This document shows, one piece after another, positions 14,597 through 23,077 of a stretch of 35,291 bases of DNA. The stretch is taken from positions 1 to 35,291 of the forward strand of contig JAFVRO010000022.1 of the NCBI GenBank assembly GCA_017504205.1, read 5' to 3'. Source of the DNA: Clostridia bacterium (GTDB lineage Bacteria > Bacillota > Clostridia > Oscillospirales > CAG-272). The position numbers were made by a program, and so were the translations under genes. The number at the start of each line of letters is the position of its first letter. Position 1 is the first letter of the stretch. The notes beneath the pieces are model-generated. The model had not been told where the DNA came from. It saw only the letters and a list, made by a program, of their open reading frames with translations, and did no database searches.

Positions 14597-15994
14597 TCAG
14601 CGCTTTTTCTTGAACTTTTTCTTTTTCTTTGTCGCGCTTCTGTCCTTGCCCATCGGCATTCTGCCACCTGCAAATGCGCCCATTTTGCTCGGATCACCGC
14701 CTGCAAAACGCTTCATTAGCTGATGAACCTGCTCAAACTGACGGAGCAGAGCATTAACGTCCTCTACCGTAGTTCCCGATCCCATCGCGATCCTCTTTTT
14801 GCGCGACGCGTTGAGTAGCTCAGGCTTTGCACGCTCACGCGGTGTCATCGAAAGAATGATTGCCTCGGTTCGACCGATCGCTCTCTCGTCTATTTGCGCG
14901 TTTCGCATCTGATTTGCATTTACACCCGGCATGTTCGGCATCATCGCCATAAGCTGATCAATGCTTCCCATCTTCTTGATCTGTTGGAACTGATCAAGAT
15001 AATCGTCAAGCGTGAAGGTGGATTCCCTGAGCTTTCTTTCAAGTTCAGCTGCCTGCTTTTCATCAAATGCCTGCTCAGCCTTTTCAATGAGAGTCAATAC
15101 ATCTCCCATACCGAGTATTCTTGACGCCATTCGGTCGGGATGGAAGGGCTCGATCATATCGAGTTTTTCACCCGTACCGATGAATTTTATCGGCTTACCT
15201 GTAATATATTTGATGGATAGTGCCGCACCGCCTCGAGTGTCACCGTCAAGCTTCGTAAGGATAACTCCTGTAATATCAAGTTGATCGTTGAACGCCTGTG
15301 CAACAGTGACCGAATCCTGTCCTATCATCGCATCTACAGTAAGCAGTATTTCCGCAGGATCAACTTCCTTCTTGATCGATTGAAGCTCATCCATAAGCTC
15401 CTCGTCAATGTGCAAGCGTCCCGCCGTGTCCACGAATACCATATCGTAGCCCTTGAGATTTGCGTGCTTGATGGCTTCCTTCGCAATCTTGACGGGGGAT
15501 ACCTTGTCTCCCATAGAAAATACGGGAATATCAAGCTTTTCTCCAAGTATCTCAAGCTGCTTAATAGCCGCAGGTCTGTATACGTCACAGGCAACCAGAA
15601 GTGGACGCTTACCCTGCTTCTTGTACATTCCCGCAAGCTTTCCGGCGTGCGTCGTCTTACCTGCGCCCTGAAGTCCTACCATCATAATAACCGTAGGAGG
15701 GTTTGCCCTGATGGTAAGCTTGCTCTGACTTCCGCCCATAAGAGCGATAAGCTCCTCGTTTACTATCTTAACGACCTGCTGTCCCGGATTGAGCGACTCA
15801 AGCACCGCCGTGCCCACAGCTCTCTCTGAAACCTTCTTGACAAAGTCCTTTACAACCTTGAAATTTACGTCTGCCTCAAGTAGCGCAAGCTTTATTTCGC
15901 GCATTCCTTCTTTTATATCGGATTCCGTAAGCTTCCCCTTGCTCTTAAATATCTTAAAAGCACTTGCAAGCTTGTCACTTAAGCTCTGAAACAT
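14597..15994 (-). CDS. ffh: Signal recognition particle protein Ffh (SRP54)
   Basis: This 465-residue GTPase binds signal sequences and SRP RNA and delivers ribosomes to FtsY at the membrane. The N domain is followed by the G domain with G1 GLQGAGKTT (107-115), G3 DTAGR (189-193) and G4 TKLDGDTRGG. The C-terminal M domain is methionine-rich and holds the RNA-binding SRKKRIAMGSG segment. It ends in a Lys-rich tail. It lies 27 bases after ylxM, the usual partner, with GAAGGGAG before the ATG. Confidence 0.97.
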   Translation of the reverse strand: MFQSLSDKLASAFKIFKSKGKLTESDIKEGMREIKLALLEADVNFKVVKDFVKKVSERAVGTAVLESLNPGQQVVKIVNEELIALMGGSQSKLTIRANPPTVIMMVGLQGAGKTTHAGKLAGMYKKQGKRPLLVACDVYRPAAIKQLEILGEKLDIPVFSMGDKVSPVKIAKEAIKHANLKGYDMVFVDTAGRLHIDEELMDELQSIKKEVDPAEILLTVDAMIGQDSVTVAQAFNDQLDITGVILTKLDGDTRGGAALSIKYITGKPIKFIGTGEKLDMIEPFHPDRMASRILGMGDVLTLIEKAEQAFDEKQAAELERKLRESTFTLDDYLDQFQQIKKMGSIDQLMAMMPNMPGVNANQMRNAQIDERAIGRTEAIILSMTPRERAKPELLNASRKKRIAMGSGTTVEDVNALLRQFEQVHQLMKRFAGGDPSKMGAFAGGRMPMGKDRSATKKKKKFKKKR

Positions 15995-16021
15995 TTACGC
16001 GCTCCCTTCAGTATTTTCGTG

Positions 16022-16357
16022 TTAAGCCCTGATAAGCTCGCATAGCTCCTCAAATTCCTTGATAAATTCATCCGTCGGAGAACTTTCCTTGATCATCCCC
16101 TCAAGACGCGTAAGATGCTGCGATGCATTATCTCTGAATCTGGCAAGCCCCAGACACTCCTCGTAATGGATAAGCTCTTCCTGAGCCTTGACTATCAGAT
16201 CTCTTACCCCCTGCCTCGATATTCCAAGCTGCTCCGCAATTTCGGAAAGGGAAAGATCCTCATAAAAATACATCTCGCAGGCCTCAAGCTTTCTCTCTGA
16301 TAATAGCTTTCCGTAATGCCCGAGAAGCACGCCTATCATAAGATTTTTTTCAAACAT
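16022..16357 (-). CDS. ylxM: YlxM family putative DNA-binding protein
   Basis: This 111-residue protein has a sigma-70 region 4-like helix-turn-helix, LSLSEIAEQLGISRQGVRDL (about 38-57), followed by a helical tail. YlxM homologues sit beside ffh/ftsY in Gram-positive bacteria and may support the SRP pathway; a regulatory role is suggested by the fold but unproved here. The start at 16357 is set by GGAGG five bases upstream; the in-frame ATG at 16393 has no such site and lies within the inverted repeat. It is the first gene of the operon. Confidence 0.9.
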   Translation of the reverse strand: MFEKNLMIGVLLGHYGKLLSERKLEACEMYFYEDLSLSEIAEQLGISRQGVRDLIVKAQEELIHYEECLGLARFRDNASQHLTRLEGMIKESSPTDEFIKEFEELCELIRA

Positions 16358-16383
16358 CACTGCCTCCGAATCAACGAACACGG

Positions 16384-16404
16384 TGTAAAGCAAAACACTT
16401 TACA
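16384..16404. promoter_or_regulatory. Inverted repeat at the ylxM-ffh transcription start
   Basis: TGTAAAG and CTTTACA form a perfect 7-bp inverted repeat with a 7-base centre. The predicted minus-strand start (~16399) falls inside it, so it may be an operator or, as RNA, a partial 5' hairpin. Confidence 0.5.
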
Positions 16405-16405
16405 G

Positions 16406-16434
16406 ATTATACTATATATTTATAGTTTTGTCAA
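16406..16434 (-). promoter_or_regulatory. Perfect-consensus sigma-A promoter of ylxM-ffh-rpsP-khpA
   Basis: On the minus strand: TTGACA, exactly 17 bases, TATAAT. Confidence 0.92.
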
Positions 16435-16536
16435 GGGTAATTTTCAAATTTTTTTGATTTTTTCATTATAAATCTTTATAATAATGTATTTATTGTAAAT
16501 TTAGATTTAAAAGCGCGAAAACTATTCAAAAAGCTA

Positions 16537-16565
16537 TTTTCAAAACCGAATAATTGTGTTAAAAT
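16537..16565 (+). promoter_or_regulatory. Probable promoter of dxs
   Basis: TTTTCA, a 17-base spacer and TAAAAT with TG one base upstream. The -35 box is weak. The leader would be about 30 bases and carries AAAGGAGG. Confidence 0.5.
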
Positions 16566-16603
16566 ATATTAGTTAACATATCGATGAAAGGAGGCGCTCC
16601 ACA

Positions 16604-18511
16604 ATGCCAAACGGCGAAAGCTATACTGTTCTGAATAAGATCAATTCTCCCGATGACGTAAAAAAGCTTACGCGAGATGAGCTTCATACATTGGCAGAGG
16701 AGATACGCTCCTTCCTCGTTGAAAATGTAGAAGTGAGCGGTGGTCACCTTGCCTCAAACCTTGGAGTCGTCGAGCTGACCCTTGCGCTCTTGCGCGTGCT
16801 TGATCCGCCAAACGATCACGTTATATGGGATGTCGGTCACCAATCTTACGTCTATAAGCTTCTCACGGGACGCAGGGAAGGATTCCATACGTTAAGGCAA
16901 AGCGGCGGTATCAGCGGATTTCCAAAACGCGACGAAAGTCCGTACGATTGCTTCGGGACGGGACATAGCTCTACCTCCTTGTCCGCGGCTCTTGGGTTTG
17001 CTCACGCGGACAGACTTAAGGGAAGCAACGCCGTTACAGTCGCAATAATCGGCGACGGAGCGTTTACCGGTGGAATGATATATGAGGCGCTGAATAATTG
17101 TACCAAGGATCAGAGACTTATCATAATTCTTAATGAAAATGAAATGTCGATATCCAAAAATATCGGAAGCTTCGCAAAGTACCTTTCCAAGACACGCGCC
17201 CAAAAACGCTATTTCCGTACAAAAAATATCACCCGAAGCGTTATAAAGCGCATCCCGCTTATAGGAAACTCACTGTTCGCATTTATCCGTGATTTCAAAA
17301 AGGCGCTAAAAAATGCCCTCTACGGAAGTAACTTTTTCGAGGATATGGGTCTGTATTACCTCGGCCCCGTGGACGGAAATGACGAGATCGCCGTTGAAAC
17401 TCTGCTCTCCGAAGCACTCAGACTCAACGAAAGCGTCGTAATACACTTGAAGACCCAGAAGGGAAAAGGATACGATAAAGCGGAGCAGGGTCCCGACGAA
17501 TACCATTGTCTCTCCCCTGTAAGTGTCGTTCATCCCCAAACGAGCTTCTCTAAGGCATTTGGGGAGTATCTCACTGAACTTGCTGTGAAAGACGAGCGTA
17601 TAGTTGCCATAACCGCCGCAATGAGCCGCGGAACAGGACTTGACGGATTCGCACAGAAATATCCTGAGCGATTTTTCGACGTCGGTATTGCCGAGGAGCA
17701 TGCCGTGACCTTCGCCGCAGGACTTGCCGCCAACGGAATGCGCCCCGTAGTTCCAATATACTCAACCTTTTTGCAACGCTCATACGATAATATCATCCAC
17801 GACGTAGCACTCCAATCGCTCCCCGTGGTTTTGTGCGTGGACAGGGCAGGGCTTAATACCTCCGATGGAGCAACCCATCACGGTATATTCGATGTAGCAT
17901 TCCTTTCGGAAATCCCGGGAATGAAGATCTATACCCCCATCACGCTTGATACTCTCAAACTTTGCCTGCGAACCGCATTAAATGATAATTGCCCCGTAGC
18001 CATCCGCTATCCCAATTCCGCCGAGGACGAAAACCTCAAGCGGTGCTTCTATCCCGAAGAGTTTACTTCAAATGAACTTTCCGTAAGAACTTACGTTCCG
18101 ACAGACTTAGCTCCCGTGGCTGCAATCGTCACACACGGAAAAATTGCCTCAGAAGCGGTAAAAGCGGCAGACTCTCTCACATCAAACGGTATCCCTACCT
18201 GCGTGCTGCTCGCAGAATTTATCAAGCCCTATGACCGTCTTGCCGAGCTTGTGACCGATAAGCTCCCGAAAACCGTCAGCACTCTTGTTTTTCTCGAAGA
18301 GGAAATCAAAAACGGCGGATTTGGAATGATCCTTTCGTATACGTTAAGAGCCTCACAAGCCTTTAATTCCGCTTTTCCGCGTATTACGCTTGATATACTT
18401 GCCACTGATGAAAGCTTTGTGATACCTCGAAAAGATCAGACCCCCTATCAATGCGCGAAAATTGACTGCGACAGTATAGAGGCACTGATTCAAAAACGAA
18501 TACAATGTTAG
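16604..18511 (+). CDS. dxs: 1-deoxy-D-xylulose-5-phosphate synthase
   Basis: This 635-residue thiamine-diphosphate enzyme condenses pyruvate and glyceraldehyde 3-phosphate, the first step of the MEP isoprenoid pathway. Residues GGHLASNLGVVELTLAL (46-62), DVGHQSY (76-82), GTGHSSTSLSAALG (118-131) and the ThDP/Mg motif GDGAFTGGMIYEALNN (150-165) are present. The catalytic Glu lies in AEEHAVTFAAGLA, and the transketolase C-terminal domain is complete. AAAGGAGG precedes the ATG. It is monocistronic, between a divergent SRP operon and convergent tyrS. Confidence 0.96.
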   Translation: MPNGESYTVLNKINSPDDVKKLTRDELHTLAEEIRSFLVENVEVSGGHLASNLGVVELTLALLRVLDPPNDHVIWDVGHQSYVYKLLTGRREGFHTLRQSGGISGFPKRDESPYDCFGTGHSSTSLSAALGFAHADRLKGSNAVTVAIIGDGAFTGGMIYEALNNCTKDQRLIIILNENEMSISKNIGSFAKYLSKTRAQKRYFRTKNITRSVIKRIPLIGNSLFAFIRDFKKALKNALYGSNFFEDMGLYYLGPVDGNDEIAVETLLSEALRLNESVVIHLKTQKGKGYDKAEQGPDEYHCLSPVSVVHPQTSFSKAFGEYLTELAVKDERIVAITAAMSRGTGLDGFAQKYPERFFDVGIAEEHAVTFAAGLAANGMRPVVPIYSTFLQRSYDNIIHDVALQSLPVVLCVDRAGLNTSDGATHHGIFDVAFLSEIPGMKIYTPITLDTLKLCLRTALNDNCPVAIRYPNSAEDENLKRCFYPEEFTSNELSVRTYVPTDLAPVAAIVTHGKIASEAVKAADSLTSNGIPTCVLLAEFIKPYDRLAELVTDKLPKTVSTLVFLEEEIKNGGFGMILSYTLRASQAFNSAFPRITLDILATDESFVIPRKDQTPYQCAKIDCDSIEALIQKRIQC

Positions 18512-18515
18512 AAGA

Positions 18516-18555
18516 CAGTCAAGCTCGGTTTTGCCGTGCCTGACTGCCTTTTTTT
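18516..18555. terminator. Terminator between convergent dxs and tyrS
   Basis: A 13-position stem (CAGTCAAGCTCGG against CCGTGCCTGACTG, two mismatches) with a TTTTG loop is followed by CC and seven Ts on the plus strand. It ends dxs and lies nine bases past the tyrS stop. Confidence 0.8.
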
Positions 18556-18563
18556 GACTTATA

Positions 18564-19784
18564 TCAGCCTAATATAACCTTCTTAAAGCTCTTCTTGCCT
18601 CTCTTGACAACAAGTCCTGCGGCAAGCTGCTCCTTGGTGAAGATGGCCTTGATGTTCGTGACTTTTTCTCCCTCAACGGTTACGCCACCCTGCTCAACTG
18701 CACGTCTTGCCTCGGACTTTGAAGGAACAAGTCCCGCCTTGACGAGCATAGTGAGAATGTCGATTGCACCGTCAATAAGGTCACACTCGGAAATCTGCTC
18801 GGTGGGAATTTCTCCACCTGCCCCCTGACCGAACAGAGCCTTTGCGCTCGCCTCAGCCTTCTTTGCTTCCTCCTCACCGTGAACCAGCTTGGTAAGCTCG
18901 TATGCCAGGATCTCCTTTGCTCGGTTGAGCTGTGAGCCCTCCCACTTGTCCATAGCATTGATCTCCTCAAGAGGAAGGAAGGTGAGCATTCTGATGCACT
19001 TGAGAACGTCTTTGTCGTCAACATTTCTCCAGTACTGATAGAAATCATAGGGGGGAGTTTTCTTGGGATCAAGCCAGACCGCACCCGACGCGGTCTTGCC
19101 CATCTTCTTGCCCTCAGAGTTTAGCAGAAGCGTAATTGTCATTGCATATGCATCCTTGCCGAGCTTGCGACGGATAAGCTCCGTACCGCCGAGCATATTG
19201 GACCACTGATCGTCTCCGCCAAACTGCATATTGCAGCCGTAATTCTGGTACAGATGATAGAAGTCATAGGATTGCATTATCATATAGTTGAATTCAAGGA
19301 AGGAAAGCCCCTTTTCCATCCTCTGCTTGTAGCACTCAGCCGCAAGCATCCTGTTGACAGAGAAGCATGCGCCGACATCTCTGAGTACCTCAATGTAATT
19401 AAGTCCGAGAAGCCAGTCAGCGTTGTTTACCATTTGTGCCTTGCCCTCGCCAAATTCAATAAACTTGCTCATCTGCTCCTTGAAGCATTCGCAGTTGTGC
19501 TGGATGGTTTCCTTCGTCATCATAGAACGCATATCCGTTCTTCCCGAAGGGTCACCGATGTATGCAGTGCCGCCACCGATAAGCGCGATAGGACGGTTGC
19601 CCGCCATCTGCAGGCGCTTCATAAGACAGAGCGCCATAAAATGACCAACGTGCAGCGAATCTGCTGTGGGGTCAAAGCCAATGTAAAACGTGGCTTTTCC
19701 GTTGTCTACCAATTCTCTTATCTCGGCCTCGTCTGTGACCTGAGCAATAAGTCCTCTGGCAACTAATTCGTCGTAGATCTTCAT
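18564..19784 (-). CDS. tyrS: Tyrosyl-tRNA synthetase
   Basis: This 406-residue class I synthetase charges tRNA-Tyr. The HIGH motif is HVGH (45-48), within [13 protein letters not shown]; the KMSKS loop reads KMGKT (227-231). The tyrosine/tRNA region FGGDDQWSN is present, and a C-terminal S4 RNA-binding domain ([13 protein letters not shown]) closes the protein. AAGGAG precedes the ATG. Expression is controlled by the tyrosine T-box directly upstream. Confidence 0.97.
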   Translation of the reverse strand: MKIYDELVARGLIAQVTDEAEIRELVDNGKATFYIGFDPTADSLHVGHFMALCLMKRLQMAGNRPIALIGGGTAYIGDPSGRTDMRSMMTKETIQHNCECFKEQMSKFIEFGEGKAQMVNNADWLLGLNYIEVLRDVGACFSVNRMLAAECYKQRMEKGLSFLEFNYMIMQSYDFYHLYQNYGCNMQFGGDDQWSNMLGGTELIRRKLGKDAYAMTITLLLNSEGKKMGKTASGAVWLDPKKTPPYDFYQYWRNVDDKDVLKCIRMLTFLPLEEINAMDKWEGSQLNRAKEILAYELTKLVHGEEEAKKAEASAKALFGQGAGGEIPTEQISECDLIDGAIDILTMLVKAGLVPSKSEARRAVEQGGVTVEGEKVTNIKAIFTKEQLAAGLVVKRGKKSFKKVILG

Positions 19785-19811
19785 TGATTTGTATCTCCTT
19801 GATTTTTGTTC

Positions 19812-20085
19812 AAAATAAAAATAAGCCCTGATGCCGAAGCACCAAGGACGGATATTTCACCGTGTTACCACCTTGATTTACACAGAACTCGCGTCCTGCG
19901 CCTTAGTGAGTATGATACTCTGTCGCTATAACGTGCGACTCACGTTACGTCCTACTTGCACAGGGCTTTCAGCGTAAAGCTCAGGAATGTATCTTCACCG
20001 TTGTTCTGTGCGCCTCTCATCAACCGGCAGCTTTCTGTAAAGAACGTGTGCGGCTACTTTTTTCCCTCAGTGCCTTTGAATATTG
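19812..20085 (-). ncRNA. Tyrosine-specific T-box riboswitch of tyrS
   Basis: The minus-strand leader carries the T-box/antiterminator sequence AAGGTGGTAACACGG (19860-19874), which pairs with the CCA end of uncharged tRNA. Stem I has the GATGAGAGG element, and a specifier region with UAC, a Tyr codon, at 19989-19991 followed by a purine. Downstream is a 9-bp terminator stem with a TTCG loop and the run CTTATTTTTATTTT (19809-19850). When tRNA-Tyr is uncharged, antitermination would allow tyrS expression. Confidence 0.93.
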
Positions 20086-20090
20086 AAATA

Positions 20091-20119
20091 ATTATACACT
20101 AAACCGCAAGCGTTGTCAA
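20091..20119 (-). promoter_or_regulatory. Perfect-consensus sigma-A promoter of the tyrS T-box leader
   Basis: On the minus strand: TTGACA, 17 bases, TATAAT, with the start expected near 20084. Confidence 0.92.
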
Positions 20120-20122
20120 TAG

Positions 20123-20161
20123 TTAAACGGAGAAATCCCATCAAGCGGATGGGATCCTCCG
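20123..20161 (-). terminator. Hairpin terminator after the ackA-tmcAL-small protein operon
   Basis: CGGAG plus ATCCCATC form a two-part stem with their complements (20148-20161) around a 5-base loop; the T-run is short (TTT). It lies between the last gene of the operon and the tyrS promoter. Confidence 0.65.
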
Positions 20162-20176
20162 CAAAGACCTTTCAAA

Positions 20177-20470
20177 TCAGCCTCTTAACGCCCGGTCAAG
20201 CCAGATAATACCAATGTCAAGTGCCTGGTATATGTCGTCCTTCTGTCCTTCCTTGAATACGTCGCTTGAATCCTGGCTGTTAACTACCTGAATAAATATC
20301 TTGCCTGGAACCTTGCTTCCATTGTACTCTTTGTAGGACATGATCTCGAGTATGAGCACGTATTTTTCGCTCATATCTCCGTATACTATGGTGTTTTCCT
20401 CTCTGACAAGCGGCTTGCCCTTGTATTCAAGATAAGAGCCGCTGACCTTTTCTCTCTTAGAATCAGCCAT
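20177..20470 (-). CDS. Conserved-looking small protein of unknown function
   Basis: This 97-residue soluble protein has alternating charged and hydrophobic strands (KYVLILEIMSYKE, KIFIQVVNSQD) followed by a C-terminal helix, DIYQALDIGIIWLDRAL. I do not recognise the family. AAAGGAGG lies five bases before the ATG at 20470 and fixes the start; the longer in-frame opening to 20644 runs into tmcAL and has no such site. It lies 52 bases after tmcAL and is probably cotranscribed with it. No cysteine, signal peptide or membrane helix is seen. Confidence 0.75.
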   Translation of the reverse strand: MADSKREKVSGSYLEYKGKPLVREENTIVYGDMSEKYVLILEIMSYKEYNGSKVPGKIFIQVVNSQDSSDVFKEGQKDDIYQALDIGIIWLDRALRG

Positions 20471-20522
20471 TTTGTCCTCCTTTATGTTTTTTGAATTGCT
20501 TACCGTTACTGCATGTGCGCTA

Positions 20523-21704
20523 TTAAACGACATAGGGAGCCTTTTTAACGAAATAACTGCTCTCACGCCATTCGGGTAATGCCAACGTGTAGAGAGCATC
20601 CGCTCTTCGCGAAAGCTCATACTGCTTGCGCGCTGCATCTCCAAGCTGCATTATGTCCTTCACCTTAGTGGCAACGAATCCGCTCTTCCGTATCCTTGCA
20701 AGATATTCACAACCTACGCGGTTTGCAGCAAGAAGATTAACGTAGCTTATTGAATTGCACTCTATATCAAGATACTCCCGGCAAATCCCAAGCAGACAGT
20801 AGAAAATGATCCGCCAAACTCTTGCCTCTGAAAAATCCCGATTGACAAGCGCTTCTATAAATCCGTCAATACAGGTTGCCTCGTGCGCCGCCGCGCAAAG
20901 CCTGTGCTCAAACCCTGTGGGAAGATCGGCAATCCCCGAAAGTGATGACGGAGACACCGTTCTGAAAAACGCAAGAATATGCCCCTCAAGCGATATGTTG
21001 AAGCAGGGAGCAAGTCGGCGATCAACGCAATCGCGCAAAGCCTCAAGACTCTCGCTCGGCAAAAGACCGTTAATCGAGCCACCTTCGCGTAATACGCGCC
21101 TTATTGCAGACGCAGATGCGATCTCTTCACTTACATCCAATGAGCGGTATTTGCCGCCTATCCTCTGAATCGCGGTAAAATCCACACTGTATCCAAGCTT
21201 TATAGCCGCACGGATATAATGCATACCGAGTATATCGTTTGAACGTATTTCATTACCTATGGCGGCGTAATCCTTTAAAGCTTCAAAATACGACGCAGAG
21301 CCGCGCATTTCTTCCGTTCGGTATTCTTTGTACCGCGCAAGAAACCCGTCATCAAACGAGCATTTTGCAAGGCTCTTTAGCGCGTCAAGATCTGCCGACT
21401 CACTTCCAAAGCATATAGAGTCAACACCAAGTCCCTTTGCCACCGAAACGCCTCCCATGGCAAACGCCTCGGCATATCCTATGCAGTAAGGAAAAGGAAG
21501 CTCAACTACAAGATCGACTCCTGATCTCACCGCACTGAGCGCACGCTCGTGCTTTGGTATGACCGCAACCTCACCGCGTTGCGTATAATTGCCGCTCATA
21601 ATACCGATTATGCAATCCGCTCCGCTTTTGCGCACCTCGTTTATCTGATGCAAATGTCCGAGGTGAAATGGATTGTATTCGCAAATAATTGCAACAGTCT
21701 TCAT
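20523..21704 (-). CDS. tmcAL: tRNA(Met) cytidine acetate ligase TmcAL
   Basis: This 393-residue protein (YlbM family) makes N4-acetylcytidine at the wobble base of elongator tRNA-Met, using acetate and ATP. The nucleotidylyltransferase motif is clear: CEYNPFHLGH (8-17) with the HxGH at 14-17, then IMSGNYTQRGE and the FGSES segment; the C-terminal helical domain is complete. Start at the ATG at 21704; a GTG nine bases earlier at 21713 is an alternative. It lies 28 bases after ackA. Acetate as substrate makes the pairing with acetate kinase suggestive, though it may only be positional. Confidence 0.92.
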   Translation of the reverse strand: MKTVAIICEYNPFHLGHLHQINEVRKSGADCIIGIMSGNYTQRGEVAVIPKHERALSAVRSGVDLVVELPFPYCIGYAEAFAMGGVSVAKGLGVDSICFGSESADLDALKSLAKCSFDDGFLARYKEYRTEEMRGSASYFEALKDYAAIGNEIRSNDILGMHYIRAAIKLGYSVDFTAIQRIGGKYRSLDVSEEIASASAIRRVLREGGSINGLLPSESLEALRDCVDRRLAPCFNISLEGHILAFFRTVSPSSLSGIADLPTGFEHRLCAAAHEATCIDGFIEALVNRDFSEARVWRIIFYCLLGICREYLDIECNSISYVNLLAANRVGCEYLARIRKSGFVATKVKDIMQLGDAARKQYELSRRADALYTLALPEWRESSYFVKKAPYVV

Positions 21705-21732
21705 TCCGTTCACCCCGTACTCTGAATTTCAA

Positions 21733-22947
21733 TTATTTGTTGAGTGCTGTTACTATTGCCTCAGTGTCCTGAGCGATAACGAGCTCCTCATTGGTGGGAA
21801 TCATGTATACCGCAACCTTCGATGCCTCTGTAGAAAGCTTGGTTACACCGTCTCTGCCCTTGACGCGCTCATTGAGCTCACCGTCGATCTCAATTCCGAA
21901 GTATTCCATACCCTCAAGAGCCATCTTTCTGATGCTTGCTGTATTCTCTCCTATACCTGCAGTAAATACGATAGCATCTATGCCACCCATAGCCGCAGTG
22001 TATGAACCGATGTACTTCTTGATCTGATAACCGAGTATAGCCATAGCGATCTTCGCATGCTCGTTGCCCTCAGCAATAGCCGCTTCAAGATCACGGCAGT
22101 CAGAAGAAACACCTGAAACTCCGAGGAATCCGCACTTCTTGTTCATGTAATCATTCATCTCGTCGGGAGTAAGTCCGAGCTTATCCATAAGGAAGGGAAC
22201 AACTGCGGGGTCAATATCACCGCAACGTGTACCCATGATAACGCCTGCAAGAGGAGTAAAGCCCATGCTCGTGTCAATAACCTTGCCATCCTTAACTGCG
22301 GAAATGGATGAACCGTTTCCAAGGTGACAGGTAACGATCTTCGTACCCTCAGCCTTGCCGCCGAGGAGCTTGATCATCTCTCCCGCAACGTATCTGTGAG
22401 ATGTGCCATGCGCACCGTAACGGCGTACGGAATACTTCTCAGCAACATCGTAGGGAATTGCGTATGTGTATGCCTCCTTGGGCATGGTCTGATGGAATGC
22501 GGTGTCAAATACAAGCACCTGAGGTGTTTCGGGCATTACACTGAGACATCCCTGGATACCCTGAATGTGTGCACCGGTGTGAAGAGGTGCAAGGTCGCGG
22601 CACTTTTCAAGCTTTGCAAGAACATCCTCGGTCAGAAGAACTGACTCGGAGAAGTAATGACCGCCGTGGACTATTCTGTGTCCGACCGCGCTGATCTCAT
22701 CCATAGACTTGATGCAACCGTGAGCCTCAGAGGTGAGTGCGTCAACTACGCACTTCGTAGCAACAGAGTGATTGGGCATATCGATCTTTGCTGAATATTC
22801 GATATTCTTATCGAGCTGCTTGTGCGTGATAGCGCCGTCGATGCCTATTCTTTCACAAAGGCCCTTAGCTTTAACAGTGTTAGTGGTGGTATCAAAAAGC
22901 TGATACTTAAGTGAGCTTGAACCTGCATTAATAACAAGAACGTACAT
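21733..22947 (-). CDS. ackA: Acetate kinase
   Basis: This 404-residue enzyme converts acetyl phosphate and ADP to acetate and ATP, the energy-yielding last step of acetate fermentation. Signature segments are VINAGSSSLKYQLFD at the N-terminus, GHRIVHGG, FDTAFH, GAHGTSHRYV and GIGENTASIR. Length is typical. Phosphotransacetylase, often adjacent, is not in the window. GGAGG lies 12 bases before the ATG, a rather long spacing. It leads an operon with tmcAL and a 97-residue protein. Confidence 0.97.
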   Translation of the reverse strand: MYVLVINAGSSSLKYQLFDTTTNTVKAKGLCERIGIDGAITHKQLDKNIEYSAKIDMPNHSVATKCVVDALTSEAHGCIKSMDEISAVGHRIVHGGHYFSESVLLTEDVLAKLEKCRDLAPLHTGAHIQGIQGCLSVMPETPQVLVFDTAFHQTMPKEAYTYAIPYDVAEKYSVRRYGAHGTSHRYVAGEMIKLLGGKAEGTKIVTCHLGNGSSISAVKDGKVIDTSMGFTPLAGVIMGTRCGDIDPAVVPFLMDKLGLTPDEMNDYMNKKCGFLGVSGVSSDCRDLEAAIAEGNEHAKIAMAILGYQIKKYIGSYTAAMGGIDAIVFTAGIGENTASIRKMALEGMEYFGIEIDGELNERVKGRDGVTKLSTEASKVAVYMIPTNEELVIAQDTEAIVTALNK

Positions 22948-23000
22948 GATTTTTATGATCCTCCAATATTTTATAATACCTGATTTTTGTATATCATCTT

Positions 23001-23029
23001 ATTATACACCAATTATTGTATATTTTCAA
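23001..23029 (-). promoter_or_regulatory. Sigma-A promoter of the ackA operon
   Basis: On the minus strand: TTGAAA, 17 bases, TATAAT. The leader is about 45 bases. Confidence 0.85.
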
Positions 23030-23077
23030 TATATAAATTATAAATATTTTTGCCTTTTGCGAAAAAAGAAGCATTAT

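Noticed and set aside
15281-15829. 182-codon plus-strand open frame inside ffh
   Set aside because: It is antisense to the conserved Ffh G domain and has no start signals; a shadow of codon bias.
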